Below, one piece after another: positions 62,987-64,000 of a DNA stretch of 64,000 bases. The number at the start of each line of letters is the position of its first letter. The stretch's first letter is position 1. A model generated the notes under the pieces. That model had not been told where the DNA came from. It did no database searches and saw nothing but the letters and a program-made list of their open reading frames with translations. The stretch is from CAZCGA01 sp964498075 (GTDB taxonomy: Bacteria > Desulfobacterota > Binatia > HRBIN30), in NCBI GenBank assembly GCA_964498075.1, contig CAZCGA010000006.1, forward strand, positions 28,291-92,290, in the 5' to 3' direction. Position numbers and translations under genes: made by a program.

Positions 62987-63739
62987 ATGTTTGGCCCGGC
63001 AGTAACGGTCGTCATAGTTGTGTTGGGATTCATCTTCAGTGGCATCAAGATCCTGAAGGAGTACGAGCGCGCCGTGATCTTCCGTTTGGGGCGGCTGGTG
63101 GCGTCGCGGGGTCCGGGAATCATCTACATCATTCCCTTGGTTGAGCGGATGCAGAAGGTGGGGCTGCGCACCGTGACCATGGACGTGCCGCCGCAGGACG
63201 TCATCACCCGCGACAACGTCTCGGTGAAGGTGAGCGCCGTGTTGTACTTCCGCGTCATCGATCCGAACCGCGCGGTGGTCGAGGTGGTGGACTTCCTCTT
63301 CGCCACCTCGCAGCTGGCGCAGACGACGTTGCGCAGCGTGTGCGGGCAAGCCGAGCTCGACGAGCTGCTGTCAGAACGCGAGAAGATCAACACGAAACTG
63401 CAAGAGATCCTCGACTCGCAGACAGATCCATGGGGCATCAAGGTGGTCACCGTCGAGGTGAAGCACATCGACCTGCCGCAGGAGATGCAGCGCGCCATGG
63501 CGCGGCAAGCCGAGGCCGAGCGCGAGCGGCGCGCCAAGGTCATCAACGCCGAAGGCGAGTTCCAGGCGGCGCAGAAGCTCGCTGACGCCTCAGCCGTGAT
63601 CGGCAAGCACCCGATGGCCTTGCAGCTGCGTTTCCTGCAAACGCTCACCGAGATGGCGTCGGAGAACAACTCGACGACGATCTTCCCGCTTCCGATCGAC
63701 CTCATCGCCCCGTTCTTGAAAGGCACGCAGAAGCCGTAG
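62987..63739 (+). CDS. Slipin/stomatin-family SPFH protein
   Basis: A 250-residue membrane-anchored protein, ATG 62987 with AAGGAGG seven bases upstream. One N-terminal hydrophobic segment (AVTVVIVVLGFIFSGI), the SPFH domain (EYERAVIFRLGRLVASRGPG, IIPLVERMQKVGLRTVTMDV, PPQDVITRDNVSVKVSAVLY) and a coiled coil (RAMARQAEAERERRAKVINA). It forms oligomeric membrane scaffolds and pairs functionally with NfeD. Operon udg-nfeD-slipin. Confidence 0.9.
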   Translation: MFGPAVTVVIVVLGFIFSGIKILKEYERAVIFRLGRLVASRGPGIIYIIPLVERMQKVGLRTVTMDVPPQDVITRDNVSVKVSAVLYFRVIDPNRAVVEVVDFLFATSQLAQTTLRSVCGQAELDELLSEREKINTKLQEILDSQTDPWGIKVVTVEVKHIDLPQEMQRAMARQAEAERERRAKVINAEGEFQAAQKLADASAVIGKHPMALQLRFLQTLTEMASENNSTTIFPLPIDLIAPFLKGTQKP

Positions 63740-63925
63740 CGGGTCGCGGCGTGCTGCCATTGGAGCAGTGGGCGGAGCCGGGTTCCATGTTTCGGGGCCG
63801 TCTCGCCGGCAGATTTGTAGCTGCCGCCTTGACAGGGACGAGTCGCTCGTGTAACAAGCACTTTTTGCGCCAGGCTCCTCTGCACACCGAGGGTATTGGT
63901 CAGGAAAGGATGGTGGCGCGGCAGG

Positions 63926-64000
63926 GCCGATGTAGCTCAAGAGGTAGAGCGACTGACTTGTAATCAGTAGGTTGCCAGTTCAAGTCTGGCCATCGGCTCC
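63926..64000 (+). tRNA. tRNA-Thr (anticodon TGT), 3' end at window edge
   Basis: A complete cloverleaf: acceptor GCCGATG with CATCGGC, D-arm GCTC/GAGC, anticodon stem ACTGA/TCAGT with loop CTTGTAA (anticodon TGT, codon ACA), T-arm GCCAG-TTCAAGT-CTGGC, discriminator T at 63998. The window ends after CC, so an encoded CCA is likely. The 186 bases between the slipin gene and the tRNA hold no supported gene. Confidence 0.97.

Overview
This 64 kb window is GC-rich bacterial DNA with no window-long mobile element. The best guess for the source is an uncultured relative of the old Deltaproteobacteria, most likely candidate phylum Binatota/Binatia. That is an inference from three things: several exported proteins carry short dockerin-like CGGDCxGDGxVTVDEL modules, others carry long Thr-Pro linkers, and there is a hopanoid-type glycosyltransferase (HpnI). 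No 16S rRNA or ribosomal protein gene is present to confirm it.

Layout. 0-7.7 kb: the 3' end of an ergothioneine methyltransferase (egtD), an exported Thr-Pro-repeat surface protein, an Ldh_2-type oxidoreductase, then a tight set with an Asp/Asn beta-hydroxylase-like enzyme, a PaaK/CapK-like adenylate-forming enzyme and a convergent ATP-grasp ligase gene broken by one in-frame TGA. 7.7-14.2 kb: a patchwork of small orphan genes, a PIN-domain protein, a class III nucleotide-cyclase-like protein, an integrase remnant and two ~87 bp direct repeats that include the 3' half of a tRNA; this looks like the scar of integrated elements. 14.9-22 kb: a Tat-exported thiamine-diphosphate enzyme, a membrane sulfatase-superfamily protein, two glycosyltransferases and a sulfotransferase, probably a surface glycan locus. 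22.4-39.9 kb: a 1402-residue secreted protein with dockerin and cohesin-like modules, a methyltransferase, an operon of tiny helix-turn-helix proteins hit by a MITE-like insertion, a YetA-like lipoprotein, nitronate monooxygenase, an ELWxxDGT-repeat protein, a RelE-like toxin and a GMC oxidoreductase set.

40.1-51.6 kb is the most notable part: a defence island built around DrmA and DrmB, the core of the DISARM anti-phage system, with a divergent 5-cytosine DNA methyltransferase. The usual DrmC and DrmD/E are not recognisable. In their place are an endonuclease III-type glycosylase, a UvrD-like SF1 helicase interrupted by one amber codon, a ParB-like protein and a protein with a PD-(D/Q)xK-like signature. 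A likely working model is that the methyltransferase marks self DNA, the glycosylase repairs T:G mismatches from deaminated 5-methylcytosine, and DrmAB with the helicase and the putative nuclease act on unmarked DNA. This combination may be a new DISARM subtype.

51.9-64 kb is ordinary housekeeping sequence: hpnI, a polyprenyl diphosphate synthase, a DUF971-Mrp pair, a CDP-alcohol phosphatidyltransferase to CoaBC operon, DUF4416, a zinc-dependent phospholipase C-like protein, a type-4/5 uracil-DNA glycosylase, NfeD and slipin, and a tRNA-Thr(TGT) at the right edge. Coding boundaries rest on reading frames, Shine-Dalgarno sites and recognised motifs; no database search was possible.
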